Shown in pieces: positions 1 to 12,722 of a stretch of DNA of 64,000 nucleotides. Both the position numbers and the translations under genes were made by a program. The DNA comes from Callaeas wilsoni (taxonomy: Eukaryota; Chordata; Aves; Passeriformes; Callaeidae), in contig VWPU01012736.1 of NCBI GenBank assembly GCA_013398955.1, positions 62,001-126,000 on the forward strand, written 5' to 3'. The first letter of the stretch is position 1. Each line of letters starts with the position of its first letter. The notes under the pieces are model-generated. The model saw nothing but the letters and a program-made list of their open reading frames with translations, was not told the DNA's origin and made no database searches.

Positions 1-3000
1 GGGTTCCTCGCCGTCAGCACGGCACACTGAGGCAGCCCCAGCATCGGTGTTCTGGGGTGCAACTCTCACATCAGCAAGTGAAGAATCAAAGTGAAAGGTA
101 CACAACAGAGACATGGTGTCCAAATACGTGTCCCCCTCACAAGCACAGTAAAATTGCTGCCAGTAATTGTTACTTGGATTTAGGACAGTCAGCGTTTGTA
201 CAGTCAATTATAAAACTGCACCTTGAAAATAATGAGGCAGGTGTGTCATCTGCTTTCTGCTTCAGGCCTTGTATGTGCTATGCTTTAAAAAGTCAGTGGG
301 AACCACATAGAAGTATCTCCTGGCACAATTTTGTTCCAAATACAGCAATCAAAGCCCCTATCCTACAATCAGAAAAGTCAATACTCTTCCACGTGGGTGT
401 AAATCAGGCTATGCAACTCTGATTGCAAGCTTAGGACTTTTAATTCCTAATACAAGCAAGAGGGCATAACCATGCCCTAACCCTCTGAAATGGTTACTGA
501 GCCGTGCTAACCTAATCAAAACACATACATAATGTATGAAATAATCCCTAAAAGATATTTTAGGTGCTTGGGTAATGAAATGATAGGCACCCTTGTAGTC
601 AGCAGAGTAAGTCATGGCCAGGTAGTACAGTTATCAAAGTATGCAGGAAACAAAAAGACACATATATGCAATTCAAAGCAGAAATGCCAGTGACAAGGAG
701 TGGTTTTGGGACACTGTCTTTGAGTATACACTGCCCAGGGCTGCTGGATTACGAAAAAAAACCAAAACCACAAACAAAAAAACCAAAACCAAGCAAAATA
801 AATACTGATAAATACAGGGGATTTAAAGCACATTTCTGTATTTAATCTAAGATGTTTCTAGTTCCTACAGGCTTAAAAAACATAGTAAGTTGTCAGGGTC
901 TCCATTACTCTGTTAAGCTCACACACCAGTAAAAAGTGAATTTAAAGCACCACTAATTCAAATGGTCAGTGCTTTTAGCCTTACAAAATCCTTGTACATA
1001 TTTGCCAAGAGACCTGTTTGAAGCAAAACAAAGCATATGTAACACAGATACTCACCTGCTTAGGATCATAGACCATGAGTCTATTTTGATATTGTGCAGT
1101 ATTTGTTACTCCTCCTATAAAAGAGTTTATACAGGTTACATTTTTTCATATAAGCAAAGCCAGGACCAAGATCAGGTACAGCAAAATAATCAATTCTAGA
1201 GTTCATTTGCAGATAATAATTACATTACATACCAGCACTTCTGCTTACATTCCACTGCACTTATTAATCTGGTTACAAGGGGAAAAAGCAGCCCCATTTG
1301 CCAAACAAACAGAAACACAGAATAGCATCAATAAACACTCCACACACACTTCCCTCATAGAGCTAATTCTATGGGCCAAAAATGAGATAAAAATGGATCT
1401 GTTTATAAATAACTCTGCATTCAGCCTTCATCAAGACACGAAGATAAAACCCATTCCTGTTCCAAGGAACATAGAGCGTGTGACACGGTTTAAACGAGGA
1501 GGAGGTGGGCTTGCATCAATGAGAAGGAAGAGGTCAGAGAGAAGCTCTGCATTACCAGGAGCATTACAGGGGATACCACTGCCAGTTAGAAAGCACAGTG
1601 CAAACCTGTGCAACTGTGTGCACCTATATATTTAAAAGAAATTCTGTACTTAGCTTGTATTATAGAGAGAACATCTCCTGGCTTAGCTGTAAACTTAGCT
1701 TGGAAGGTTCCTCCAAAGTGACCAGAAACAACACTACCATTTACTTTTCAATAATGGTCAGGAAAGCATGGTCTAAAGCACCTCAGAAAAGCTCAGAATA
1801 GAGTCTGACCCAAGTAGGTGCTACAAACCATCTATTTACCTCAACATAGTAAAGAGACATTTAATGCCCAATCATCCTCTTCTTGTTTTGTTTTAAATGG
1901 CAAATTTCACTAAGTAAACATAGAAAAGTTCTTCAGTCTGTAACCTCACCTGTGCAAACATGTTTTTGAATGTGCTCAAGCCTTCTGGGGACATGGTGTC
2001 ACTGCAGCACTGCCACAGTTCCCAGCCCCCCACACTGGGCCCATGGGAAGATGGAATCAGAAATAACGCCTGCAAGCTGCACCTCACCTTCATCCTGCCT
2101 GGAGGTCTGGGCAAAACTAGGGCATGTCAGTGGCCACACACCAGTGACACTCACACTGACAGACAAACTATTTCTATTACAGTTTCAATGGCATGTGCCA
2201 ACACTGGACAAAATCCACAGCAATGAGAGGAAGGATTTTCATCTTATTTCATTTCATTTTGTTGACGCTTCCCTTTTTGTGAGGGCATACCCTGTTTCAG
2301 CCAAGACAGCAGCACAGTGACTTACATTCCTGCTGTCTGAGCTATGGCCCAGTCCTACTAAGGTTGCTGGGTTGTTTTTTCCCTTTTACCCCCAAGCTCT
2401 GTGCTGAAGAATCCTCATTTTGCCAGCCTCCAGCTATGCTGCAAGCAGCATTTTGGTTCAGAGCCATATCGTGATTTTGAAGCAACTCTGCCACCTCCTC
2501 CAAGTCATTTCAGGCTGTAGGTTGGGACAGGTGTGCATTGAAGTTAAACCAGAAGCTCTGCTCCAGATGTGCACCAGCCATGCTCCAGTTCTTAATGGCA
2601 GCATAAGGGTGTGAAATAATAACTGGTCTTTTGGCTTTGTACCATCTGAGTACTGGGAACATTTGAGCCAGAGGGCCAGAACAAACCTAGTCCAAAGCAA
2701 AAAATGTGAAGGGTACATAGAGAACTTGGTGCCAAGGTTTTACCTGCTGATCTGCTCCTACTGGGCTGAGCTATTGCTGACACAAAAGTACCCTCTGATC
2801 ACTCCAAATAACTTGAGTGGGGCCAAGAATTGATAGCAGAAACTACAGATTTATCTATTTTAGAGTCTTTTCTTCAACTGCAGCAGCAAGGAGAAATGAT
2901 GCTGTTACTTGGGTGCATCTCTGCAAGCACCAGACTGTACTGGGCACCTACAGAGGGATGGCAGCACGAACTCCCAGCTCAGAGAGGTTCCCAGGCTGAG

Positions 3001-6000
3001 ATAGCTGGGATGAGAGTAGTCTCTCCAAGCTGTTTCCATCACACTATGCCACACACAAGATGTGCTGCCCATCACAGCACATGTGAAGTGCACACAGAAG
3101 AATAGGCGTTGGAAAGCAATGACTGCTCCTGCGTCTGATCTCACAATCTGTTATTTGTCTCTACACTCTTGTGCCGTCTTCACATTCCCAGTGGTCATCA
3201 GCCACACAGACAAAACAATATTTTCTAATATGTGTTTTGTAATTTGATTTTTTTTTTACATACAGTTATTTTCACTCCCAGCATAATGTCTAAAATGAGA
3301 CATCAGATTAGTATTTTGAAAAATAAAAAATCATAGTTATTTTGGTTATTACCTCCAGAATGTTAAACTACAGGAGACACATTTGAAACACAATGCTGGG
3401 TCATACATTTCCATTCTGAAAAGACACCTTAATTTGGGGGGAAAGATGTGAAGGAAGAAGAGAAAGAAGAGTGTTGTTTCCTCATAAAATAATAAAATAA
3501 GCAAATAAGCAAAATTATTTGCTTCTCTTCACAAAGAGCCCATTGCATCAAGTACACAGCTTACATCTTTTCCCCTGCAATACTGCTCATCTCTCGTGTT
3601 TTATCATTACATTCCCTTCACATACTGCTCTTCACTTTTAGATTAATCTGCCAAAATGAGATGCTAAGGATTTGCATACAGATTTGACTACACAAAAATA
3701 GATCTGGAATTAATAACAGTCTCTATATGTTTTAATTTCTTCTAGACTGGAGTACCCTTGCCTCCAGCAGTATTCTTGGCTTTGAAAGTCATCAAGCTGA
3801 TTTGTCTGCTCTTAGGTTATGATGCCACATGCTGCTACACTGTCCCCTGCAATCAAAGTGCTCGCAGAGATAGATTCCATGCCTTCCCCTAACAAGTATA
3901 TTTTATAGATTGGCAGTTTTGATCTCCCCTCCCCAGGGGGATAATCTGCATCTTAACAGGTTTCTATAGATACATCTGTCATTAAATATGCCATCTTATA
4001 TCTGCATCAATTTTCAAACTCTAGTTCCTTCTAACTTTGAAGTGCTATAGCAAAAGTTTAAAATTTTCTGCCAAAATTCAGATTTAACAAGTCTGCAATG
4101 TCCCCTTGAACTATTCTTTTTTAAAAATACTCCAGACAGCTGGGAAAGGGCGAAAGAGCAGCAATATGTCTCTTAAAAATAAGAAAAGAAGGGAAAAAAG
4201 AGTTTAAATGGTACTAAAAATAATACATACTCTCTCAGAAAAGAAATGGGGTAATTCTGAGAGAATTTTTTAAACTTCTCTTCCGTGTTTTCTGGGAGGA
4301 AAGGAGAGGATAGAGAGGCATCATAACGAGAGAAAGTATTTAAAAATACAAACTATGCTATTAAATCTGATGTCAAGCTATAACAGCTAATGTGGTAGTA
4401 ACCCAGCAGTTAGAGAAAGAGAAAAAAAAAGTCTGGCTAGTTAAATGACAGAAAATTTACAGTTTGGTCAGCATTTGCTGTTTTTATAAACAGAGTGGTG
4501 ATTACACCACTTTGATATGAGCAGCTTGCTTCCAGGACTCCAGTTCCTGGGAGACATGGAGCACTCTCAGGACAAGGCTGTGTCTTTCTTGGCTCTTTCA
4601 GACAGGAGCACACCCTCATGGAAAGGCCATCGGCCAACCCATGGGCCCACAATGTTTTTACACTGCCACGATAACTGTACCTCAATCCCTTGTAGGCTGT
4701 AAATGTTGCTTTTTAAGCCCTCCAAGACCTGTAAATTCCCAATTCATGCAACAGTGCCCCTCTACACGGGGAAATTGCTCGAGGATTCCAAAACACCTTG
4801 TCCATCCCTTTCCCACACTTGAGAAACAATTTGCATTGTTATAGTCGCCCCAAACACACTACAAACTGCACTGAGAAACACCTTCAAGACACACTTCTAA
4901 AAAGAGAAGGGTAGGAGGCAGTAGATTCAATATTTTCCTAAATGACAATTTATAAGCCATATTTATAACATGGCCTGGCAAGGCCCCCATACGACTTGAG
5001 AAATCTAATCCAATCCAAATCCCCCAGAAAATATCACAGCTCTCTCCACAGTCCCCAAGCGCTAGGCTGTGTGCGGGAACCCGAGTTCACTGGGAGACGT
5101 GTAGAACTACATGTTGGCAAAGAGCTCCCATGTGTGCTCCCTCCAGCAAATCCAGGGAATATATAGCAACACATGACATGTACCCTAAGGTGCTCTGCTA
5201 TTTTAAAACAGAAATTTCTCCTCTCTTAGGTGTCTGTGTGTTACACACAAGATAATCCTTCCTCAACATGCAAACCCGCTGCCCCTTACTGCAGCCAGCC
5301 CAGGTGCAGTGAGGACAGCTGAGCTGGAGCATATTCTCCCAAGGTAAGGAGTCCCCTGGAAGAGGCCAACAGCGGCTCTGATTAATTCTCTTTTACTCCA
5401 GATGCAATCGAGCCACAAACAAGAGGGGCACAAGCCCTAGGTTTGCTTAAATCATTAAAGCTGGATGTTTACATTCAATCTAAGGAGAATCAATGGCATA
5501 AAACTGATAATGTCGACCACTGAAAGATGTGAGATCATTCATTCAAATACAGTAAAAATGAAATCTGTATATATATGGAACATATAGAGACTAAGACTGG
5601 GCCACTAAGGCAATTTTTATGTACTTGATAACCTCCCATTCCCAGTAAGTCCTGTGCCAGCCACACTGTAAAACTTGATTTAGTTAGATTCTGTAAACTC
5701 CTATTATTCCAGATCTATTTTTCATAAAATAATTTTATAGCCATTTACTGAGAAAAAATTCTTTACTTCATGACAGCATACTGATAGTAAGGTCATACTT
5801 TTCATCCCAAATCACTTGCAAACTCAGAATAATTCTTCAAGATATGTTATCACCATCACTTCCTTAGTCAAAATCTCCACCATTAGGGAAAAAAAAACAG
5901 TTTAAAAACCAAAAGAATGAATCTTGAATTTTGAAAAAAAAAATATTTATCTCCTATATTAAGTACAAAACAACTGTACAGGTTTGGCTTGTTTACTCCA

Positions 6001-6594
6001 TTCCCCCAAGCTGAGCTTCTATGTGCATGTCAAGATTTGATTTTAGCTAACACACGTAAGGTCAGACAACTCGGGCCTCTGCAAAACAACAGTGTAACAC
6101 TTTGTTTTAAATAGGACTTTTCATGTGCTAATCTCTGGAGCACCTAAGGCAAGGGAAAGTGTCATTATCCCAAGATGCAGGTGCAGGGATGGCCCAGAGC
6201 TGGAGCGCCTGGCAGAGGTTCCCTGCCCCTCTCTGTCCCCAGGGGCACTAGACCTACACCGGTGGAGGAAGGTTAACATGTATAGAAAAGGAGGTCTCCA
6301 GATTTGCATGTGCACTCCACAGAGGATGCTGGGAAATGGGCATAGTTCAAGTCCTCGCTCTTATGGAAAATATTTCCCCGCTTTTATAGATACTGATTGT
6401 TGGTCATGTTGAACTCCAAAGTGTTTCGTGTACTTTGTTTTTCTTTCACTGAAATACTTCACTTTTCAAGCATTGTGGCATGCAATTCGTTTGTGAAATT
6501 GGTCATGGCATCAGATGTTAACTGGGGCCTGGAAGAATCACCTTTCTATAAAATTTCCAACCCATCTGCCCAATGCAATGTCAGTACAGAGAAC

Positions 6595-6599
6595 TTATT
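6595..6599. repeat. Target-site duplication, left copy (TTATT)
   Basis: TTATT directly precedes the LTR and is repeated exactly at 7191-7195, marking the 5-base duplication made at integration. Confidence 0.8.
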
Positions 6600-7190
6600 T
6601 GTTGTGGTTTAACCCGTCAGCAACTCAGCCTCACACAGCCGCTCCTTCACTCCCCCAGCATGGGATGGGGGAGAGAATTGGAAAAGTACAACTGAGAAAA
6701 TTGGTGGGTTGGGATAAAGAGTGTTTAACAGGTAAAGCAAAAGCCACGCACACAAGCAAAGCAAAACATGGAATTAATTCACTGCTTCCTACGAGCAGGC
6801 AGGTGTTTAGCAATCTCCAGGACAGCAGGCATCCATCAAGCATAATTGTGATTTGGGAAGGCAAACGTCAGCACTATGAACACCCTCAATTTCCTCCTCC
6901 TTCTCCCAGCTTTATATGCTAAGCATGACACCACGTGGTCTGGAATAGCCCTCTGGTCAGTGGGGGTCAGCTGTCCTGGCTGTGTCCCCTCCCAAACCCT
7001 TGCCATCCCCAGTCTCCTTGCTGGTGGGGTGGGGTGAGAAGCAAAAAATGCCTTCACTCTACAGAAGCACTGCTCAGCAGTAACAAAAACATCCCTGTGT
7101 TACCAGGACTGTTTCCAGCACAAATCCAAAACACACCCCAGACTAGCTGCTATGAGGAAAAGCAACTCTATCCCAGTCAAAACCAGCACA
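6600..7190 (-). mobile_element. Solo LTR of an avian ERVL-type endogenous retrovirus
   Basis: This 591-base element has canonical ends: read on the minus strand it starts TGTGCTGGTTTTGA and ends TTAAACCACAACA (TG...CA). It is flanked by a perfect 5-base direct repeat, TTATT, at 6595-6599 and 7191-7195. A 5-base target duplication is usual for ERVL-class elements. On the minus strand a TATA box (TATAAAG) lies at 6916-6910, in the expected U3 position. I recognise the sequence as a common bird LTR family. No internal gag/pol sequence adjoins it, so it is a solo LTR left by recombination. Short open frames within it are not genes. Confidence 0.88.
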
Positions 7191-7195
7191 TTATT
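7191..7195. repeat. Target-site duplication, right copy (TTATT)
   Basis: This is the exact partner of 6595-6599, directly after the terminal CA of the element on the plus strand. Confidence 0.8.
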
Positions 7196-10002
7196 TTAAT
7201 AAATTCTCATGTTTTGTTTTTCTTTAAATAAGAAAATAAAATGGGGACTGTGCAGTAAAAGCAACAAATAATGACATGAATATAAAAATATGGAGCTCAG
7301 AAAACACAAGGGCCGAACCCACTTGTGCTGAGCAGAGGGACTGACTAGTTCCAGTGTGCAAAAGGCTCCCTCTTATAATCTGTTTCTGTCAGGTTAAAAA
7401 GCCCAAAGAGGTGGTAGCAGCTTAGGAGTCCCTGTCACCTGAACACCAGCCACCCACCTCCTATTGCTAGTGTGTACACTCATGCAGAGTTTTGCTTTGT
7501 CCATTTTCCTTTCCTGCAGCCTCTGCCATGATTTTATTGTCTATTATTTTTGAATCCTTGTCATATTTGTCCCAAAGGAGCAGCAAAGCAAAGCTGAAAA
7601 TTAATCCCAATAATAACAGAAATCCCTTAAGTGTAGTTAGCTTGTGATCAGCAAAGCCTTTAAGAGGGCATGGGGCTGTAGCAGAGGCACTGAGTAAGTA
7701 AATGGCCAGTGTGCAGATCAAGCTTCGATGACGCTCTCCACAAACAGAATGGCTAGAAACTTATATTATCACTATTTAATTTATTCCCTCATAAAAAACT
7801 GGCACATTTCCATGATTCCCTTGCCAGCTGGTAGTAGCAGACTGACTTTGAGAGCTCTTTGCTGATGACCTGTATTTCCCAGAAAAAGCAGCAGGGATAC
7901 AGCTCAGAAACATTTCTAACTCAGACTAATTTTTTAATTACTTAATTTTAGGCCACATACTTCAAAATTAGGTTCCCTCCTGCATTACTAATTACTTTTA
8001 TGCTAACATCTTATATTCAATGATGAACAGTGGATTTTCCAGCAGTGACTACAATACAATAAAACATCTCTCTGTACTATTCCCTTGCCCCTGAATGTAC
8101 ATGTACCACGAGCTACACTCTGGTCCTAAGCAATTAATTAATAATAGAAAGCTAGCTATAGTTATTACATCTCCATCCACTTTTCTTTTAAAAATAACTC
8201 TATTCAGTACACAACGAGATTTCAGTCTGAGAGTACAAAATTCAGATCGATACCTACTGAAGTGCGGCGCAGTAAGTATGCTCTCGTACTTCATAATGAC
8301 CTGTCAGAACTGAGCGACTCAAAACTTCCAAGCACTTTCTTGGAACCTATCAAAACACAACTGAAAAGCTGTGTCTGCCTTATTCCACTGCTGGTAGCAT
8401 TTTCAAATATAAATGGAACAATACTAATGAAATATTTTTTGTTGTTTTGCCCAGTTTTAAAGAATTCATCCAGTAGGCTTCCACTTACCTCTTCCACTGA
8501 TTCTACAGCTCTACCAGAGGCATATCCTTGAACACCATATCACACTTCATCATTTTATAAACTCAAGTGGAATTTAAAACACACAGGCATGCATGCATTT
8601 CACCTACATAACTAAGCACATGAATTGATCCTCAGGATAATTTGCCCTTTCCTAGCAAATCTGGACAGATTAAATTTAATCTTCAACCAGCCCTATGTTT
8701 GACTTTAAAATTGCTGTCAAGTACTTTCTTGAGTTTTGATTGTTTCGTTTTGTTGTTTTGGGGTTTTTTAAATGCAATTAAGACCAAAAAATATTACTTT
8801 TTTCATTTACTGGAGGAAAGCCCACACTGATGGATTCCTAGTGCACATTCAATGATTTTATATGAGAATGCTTAGCACCATTTTCTAAAACATCTTATTC
8901 TTCATAAATACTGACAAATGTAAACCACAAAACAGGAAAACAAAACCAGCCATCAAGACACAGCAGTAGTAACATCCATGTATTTCAAGTGCCCACTGCA
9001 GACATGCATCCCTCTCCACTAATAAAATAGGAAAGGCAGTGAATAAATAGGATAATGCTCTGAATACACCCAGCTGGTAGCCTAACACAGAAATCCTGTT
9101 CCTGTACTGTACCTGGGTCTCACCTCAGGATTCACACAGCACAAATCCTACAAGACTCCTTAAATGATGGTCACTACAGAAAATGACCCAATACCTGCCA
9201 GGGATCTTGGTGATTTTCTGTGTTCTGTCCTGCTTTTAATTCCAAAGTCATCATTCATGACTTCAGTGTATGTGTATTAAAACAGATTCCTGCTAATTCC
9301 CCTGCCAATGCCTGGGAATCCATTCCCATGAGGCACTTAATCCACAGGGACAGAAAGGTACATCCGCTAACCTAAACGACAGACTTTGAGAAGCACAGCG
9401 AAGGCCTAAGAAGCTAACTTAATCTTCCATTCATATTCCATCTTTTCACCAGAGGCATTCCAGACCATATTAAAATCCCCAGAGGGTATCTACGGTGAAG
9501 ATGCCAATCACGGAACATTCACCTCAAGGGCTGGCCCCATTTACTCATTAGCTTCCTTAATAAATATTATAAATATATAACCTTCCGTGGCACACTTCTT
9601 AGTAAAGGGGGAATATTTTTCTGTCAAATCTTCTGTAGACAGCATCGGCTGTATTCCAAAATAACGAATATCAGAAAAGTCACTACAAAGACTAAGGAAA
9701 CTAAGTCCTCCCACCCCCATCAATAGAACACAACGACCAAAGACTCTGTTGCAAATGATATGTTATTTTAGGATTATAGGGTCTACACATTCACCTATCT
9801 GTGCCGCAAAGCTACGATTACATCCAGACAGTCTTGTGCACTTGTTATGGACAGAGCCATGGATGATTTCTAAAAAAGTCATCTTGGCCTGTTACAATAT
9901 CCTGAAGAGCAAGTGAAAGCAGATGTATTATTTGCTCCCAAGCCCAGGAACAACACAAGCTAACAAGCACCTAATTTTCCATTTCATCATCAGGAATAAA
10001 CA

Positions 10003-10278
10003 AATCATAGAATTATAGAATATTCTGAGTTGGAAGGGACCCACAAGGATCATCCAAGTCCAACTCCAGGCCCTGCACAGGCTCAGGAATCACACCACGT
10101 GCCTAAAAGCATTGTCCACATGTTTCTTGAACTCTGTCAGGCTGGTTTTATGACCACCTCCGTGGGAAGCCTGTTCCAGTGCCCAGTCAACCTGTGAGTG
10201 AAGAACTTTTTTGTGATATCCAACCGAAACCTCCCCTGACACAATTTCAGGCTATTCCCTCGGGTCCTGTTACTGTCA
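10003..10278 (-). mobile_element. CR1 LINE, 3' end
   Basis: On the plus strand this starts AATCATAGAATTATAGAAT, then GAGTTGGAAGGGACC and a later segment like CCTCCGTGGGAAGCCTGTTCCAGTG. These are the reverse complement of the CR1 3' UTR and its octamer tail, so the element lies on the minus strand with its 3' end at 10003. It is 5' truncated, as most bird CR1 copies are. Its edge lies about 340 bases from the KLHL32 kelch exon. Confidence 0.88.
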
Positions 10279-10621
10279 AAAGTACCAGATCACATTATAG
10301 AAACAATGTCTTTTTTTGTTTGTTTTTAGGAAGCACACAGAATTTATCATTGGAAATTTGTCCAAAAGTGCATTATCATTCCAGTTCACTGTGATTTATG
10401 AATGGCAACTGGAGATAGCACATATGATACCAGCAGCTCTGAAATACTGAGAGTGTAATGTATAAAATACATTACGCTCCTGTACTTCTAATGAGGTTTC
10501 TTTGTCCTCTCCTAAGAGAAAAGTTATCATGACATATAAACCAAAGAAGATTTATTACTTTAATTCAAGGCAGTATTTTGGTATTTTGTTAGTACCTCAA
10601 ACTGTGTGAAACGTTTTCTAC

Positions 10622-11348
10622 CTGATATCCACAGAAGACCATCCACCACATATCCCGCATGGCACGAGAGCGACCGATCAAAGGACTGTACAAAGGTCCA
10701 CTTGTTCTTCTTGGGGCAGTAGCGTTCAACTGTAGGCAACACTTGACGCAATTCATTTCTGCCCCCTACGGCATAGAGGTACTCGTCCACGGCTCCCAGC
10801 ACAAAGTGTTCCCGGCAGTTCTTCATCGGAGCTATCTCCGCCCAGGAGTTAGTGCGGGGGTCGTACCGACACACAGTTCTCACGGCACACGTGCGCCCTG
10901 TGGCGTGCTCTACCTCTCCACCAGCTACAAAGAGAAAGTCTCCCATGACAGCAACACAGTGGTGGCTCCTCCCCACAGGCATAGGCGCTAGCTCGCTCCA
11001 GTTAGCGATCCCTGCGATATGAACGTTCTCTTGGTCTACTGGATTGAAGTATCGCAATTCCTTCACTTTACAGACTTCTCGTTTTTTCCCACCAATAATG
11101 TAAAGAGTGTCTGACTGGAAGCGAGGCTTTGTCCTTGCGGTTTGCCAAACCGGCTGAGCATAGACGCTCTGGTGGTAAGCCAAGGCCTCATTAATGAGTG
11201 CTGTAGCAGTTTCACTGGCTTGGACAAGAGGATGAGTAAGAGCTACAGTATGCAGCGTATCCACATCCATAAGGCCAAAGCGGACGTACTGGAGAAGTTC
11301 ATCCAGATACTGGTAGCGGCAGTTGTGTTCCAACCACCTCACAGCCAG
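10622..11348 (-). CDS. KLHL32: KLHL32 large exon (end of BACK, kelch repeats 1-3)
   Basis: This 727-base exon encodes 242 codons plus one base. It starts LAVRWLEHNC directly after an AG acceptor (11350-11349) and ends in ...LLWISG, with the final Gly codon split at a GTAGAA donor (GT at 10621-10620). The first ~60 residues finish the BACK domain (RFGLMDVDTLHTVAL). After a linker (AQPVWQTARTKPRFQ), kelch repeats follow, each with the GG doublet: YIIGGKK, FVAGGEVEHATGR and YAVGGRNELRQ; the next begins at WISG. Conserved kelch positions such as RSHHCVAVMG, NSWAEIAPM and NKWTFVQSF are present. Compared with human KLHL32 from memory, nearly all positions match. The kelch beta-propeller is the likely substrate-binding surface. 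The remaining repeats and C-terminus lie in exons before base 1. Confidence 0.96.
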
Positions 11349-12049
11349 CTAAAAGTGGGGGCAAGGAAGGGAAAAACAAGACACACATTATTTGCATACA
11401 ATTCTGTCAAAATTTGGTCTTTTGATTTGCTTGCATTCCAGGAGCAGATATATACTTGCCTTAGTCGTGGTATCTATGCATTTAAAAAGCAGCTATGAAA
11501 GTCTATTAATCCATATAAAAAGATACCTATTAAAACTCTACCTACAGCGTATATACAAAAGCACTGTATTGCACCAGCTCCCCTAAACAGTTTCCACAGC
11601 ATTATAAGCTGCTATGCAATACTCTTGTTGTGCAATCTGTTAGTGTTGCTGGAGACCATACTATCCCTAAATCAAGATGCTGGAAAAATAATATAAACAT
11701 AGGGGCTATGGGATCACTGGATACCATAGGTACACTATAAAGAAGACTAATGTCAGAAGATTACAAAGAAAAGCTTTCCCTGCCCTCCATATTCCATCCT
11801 ATTTATGACAAAATATTAAACAAATATAACCCAATACATACTAAATCCTTCAATTTTTTTCCTTCTTCATTTATTTTATTCATAAAGTGGAGAAAGGTGT
11901 AAGGGGAAGAAAAAATTAAGTCAGAGAAGAGAGAAGCACAGAAGAGGCTCTGCTAGTTTGGGGCAGACAGAAAGCAACAAGGAAAACTCTATTCAGCAAT
12001 TGCAGCTAGTATCAACATTCAAAATTAAACATAGCATTCAAATCACATA

Positions 12050-12480
12050 AAGCTTATTGAATCCAACTGGTCCTAAAAAGAGGTTAGGAAGGGCCTAAAC
12101 CATTTCAAGAATTGCTTGCGCAAGTTATTCTTGAAAACATCCAATAATGAAGATTCCAAAACTCCCTCAGGAAAACCATTCCCATGCTCTGATATCCTCT
12201 CAGACAGATTTTCCTCTTACATATGCAGAAGCTCTAAACCCTTAAACTCATCACTCCATTTTCCACCTTTGGGTTAAATATTCCAGAGCAACCCCTGAAA
12301 ATGATTCATCCATATAGGATGAAAAACATTTTGTTACCTTCTTTTTCTACTCCACCTCAGATGCATTTTAATATTGGTGTGAGTGTCCTCTTCAGTGAAC
12401 AAGAAAAGTATTTCAATGCATCTTAGGTCATATTTTCTTAATCTCTGTTGCTTGGCTCACAGTTCTCTGTTATTGAAATC
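12050..12480 (-). mobile_element. Ancient CR1/L3-like LINE remnant
   Basis: The plus strand contains, in the right order, diverged forms of the reverse-complemented 3' region of old CR1 families: TGAAAACATCCAATAATGAA, then ACTCCCTCAGGAAAACCATT, then CTTAAACTCATCACTCCATT. The similarity is to general ancient amniote CR1 sequence from memory. The copy is strongly diverged with no clear 3' tail, and its edges are approximate. Confidence 0.5.
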
Positions 12481-12675
12481 TTTAATGTCTGCTGTTGAAA
12501 ACTGGACATAATCTTCCTCTTGAGGCTGTAGTAGTAGTGAATAGGTTGGAAGAATCTCTTTGATTGTAACAATCTATGCCATTCTTGCTTGTACATCACT
12601 ACATAAGACTGTCAGTGCACTATAATGCTGCTGATCCATGTTTAAGCTTATGACTGAGAACTATTCCCACCTCTT

Positions 12676-12722
12676 CTTTTTTGTGTTTGGTTTTTTATTT
12701 GTTTGTTTGTTTAGGGTTTTTT
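12676..12722 (+). repeat. T-rich (GTTT)-type run
   Basis: A T-rich run that includes three GTTT units (TTTGTTTGTTTGTTT) and ends in a T tract. The open frame through it (12638-12823) is low-complexity. Confidence 0.8.

Larger units (their letters stand above)
1..10621 (-). other. KLHL32: KLHL32 intron, partial (downstream of the large kelch exon)
   Basis: This is intron sequence following the donor at 10621-10620 on the minus strand. I searched it by eye for the remaining kelch repeats and the C-terminal tail and found none, so the next exon lies beyond the left edge. It contains an LTR (6600-7190) and a CR1 tail (10003-10278), listed separately. A short A-rich run occurs at about 753-800. 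The stretch of roughly 2-3.2 kb has somewhat higher GC but no recognisable gene. In 1-6594 and 7196-10002 I see no other gene, RNA or assignable repeat. Confidence 0.8.

Noticed and set aside
1207..1635. Plus-strand open frame of 142 codons
   Set aside because: No domain and a low-complexity GGGG/RRKR segment from purine-rich DNA; most likely chance.
2458..2718. A minus-strand frame containing TCPNLQ, like the C-terminal tail of KLHL32
   Set aside because: Only six residues agree. The flanking residues do not match the expected kelch end or tail, and no acceptor fits, so it is a coincidence.
10659..10991. Plus-strand open frame of 110 codons
   Set aside because: It lies opposite the conserved KLHL32 kelch exon and is its antisense shadow. 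The 11142-11498 plus-strand frame is likewise partly antisense to this exon.
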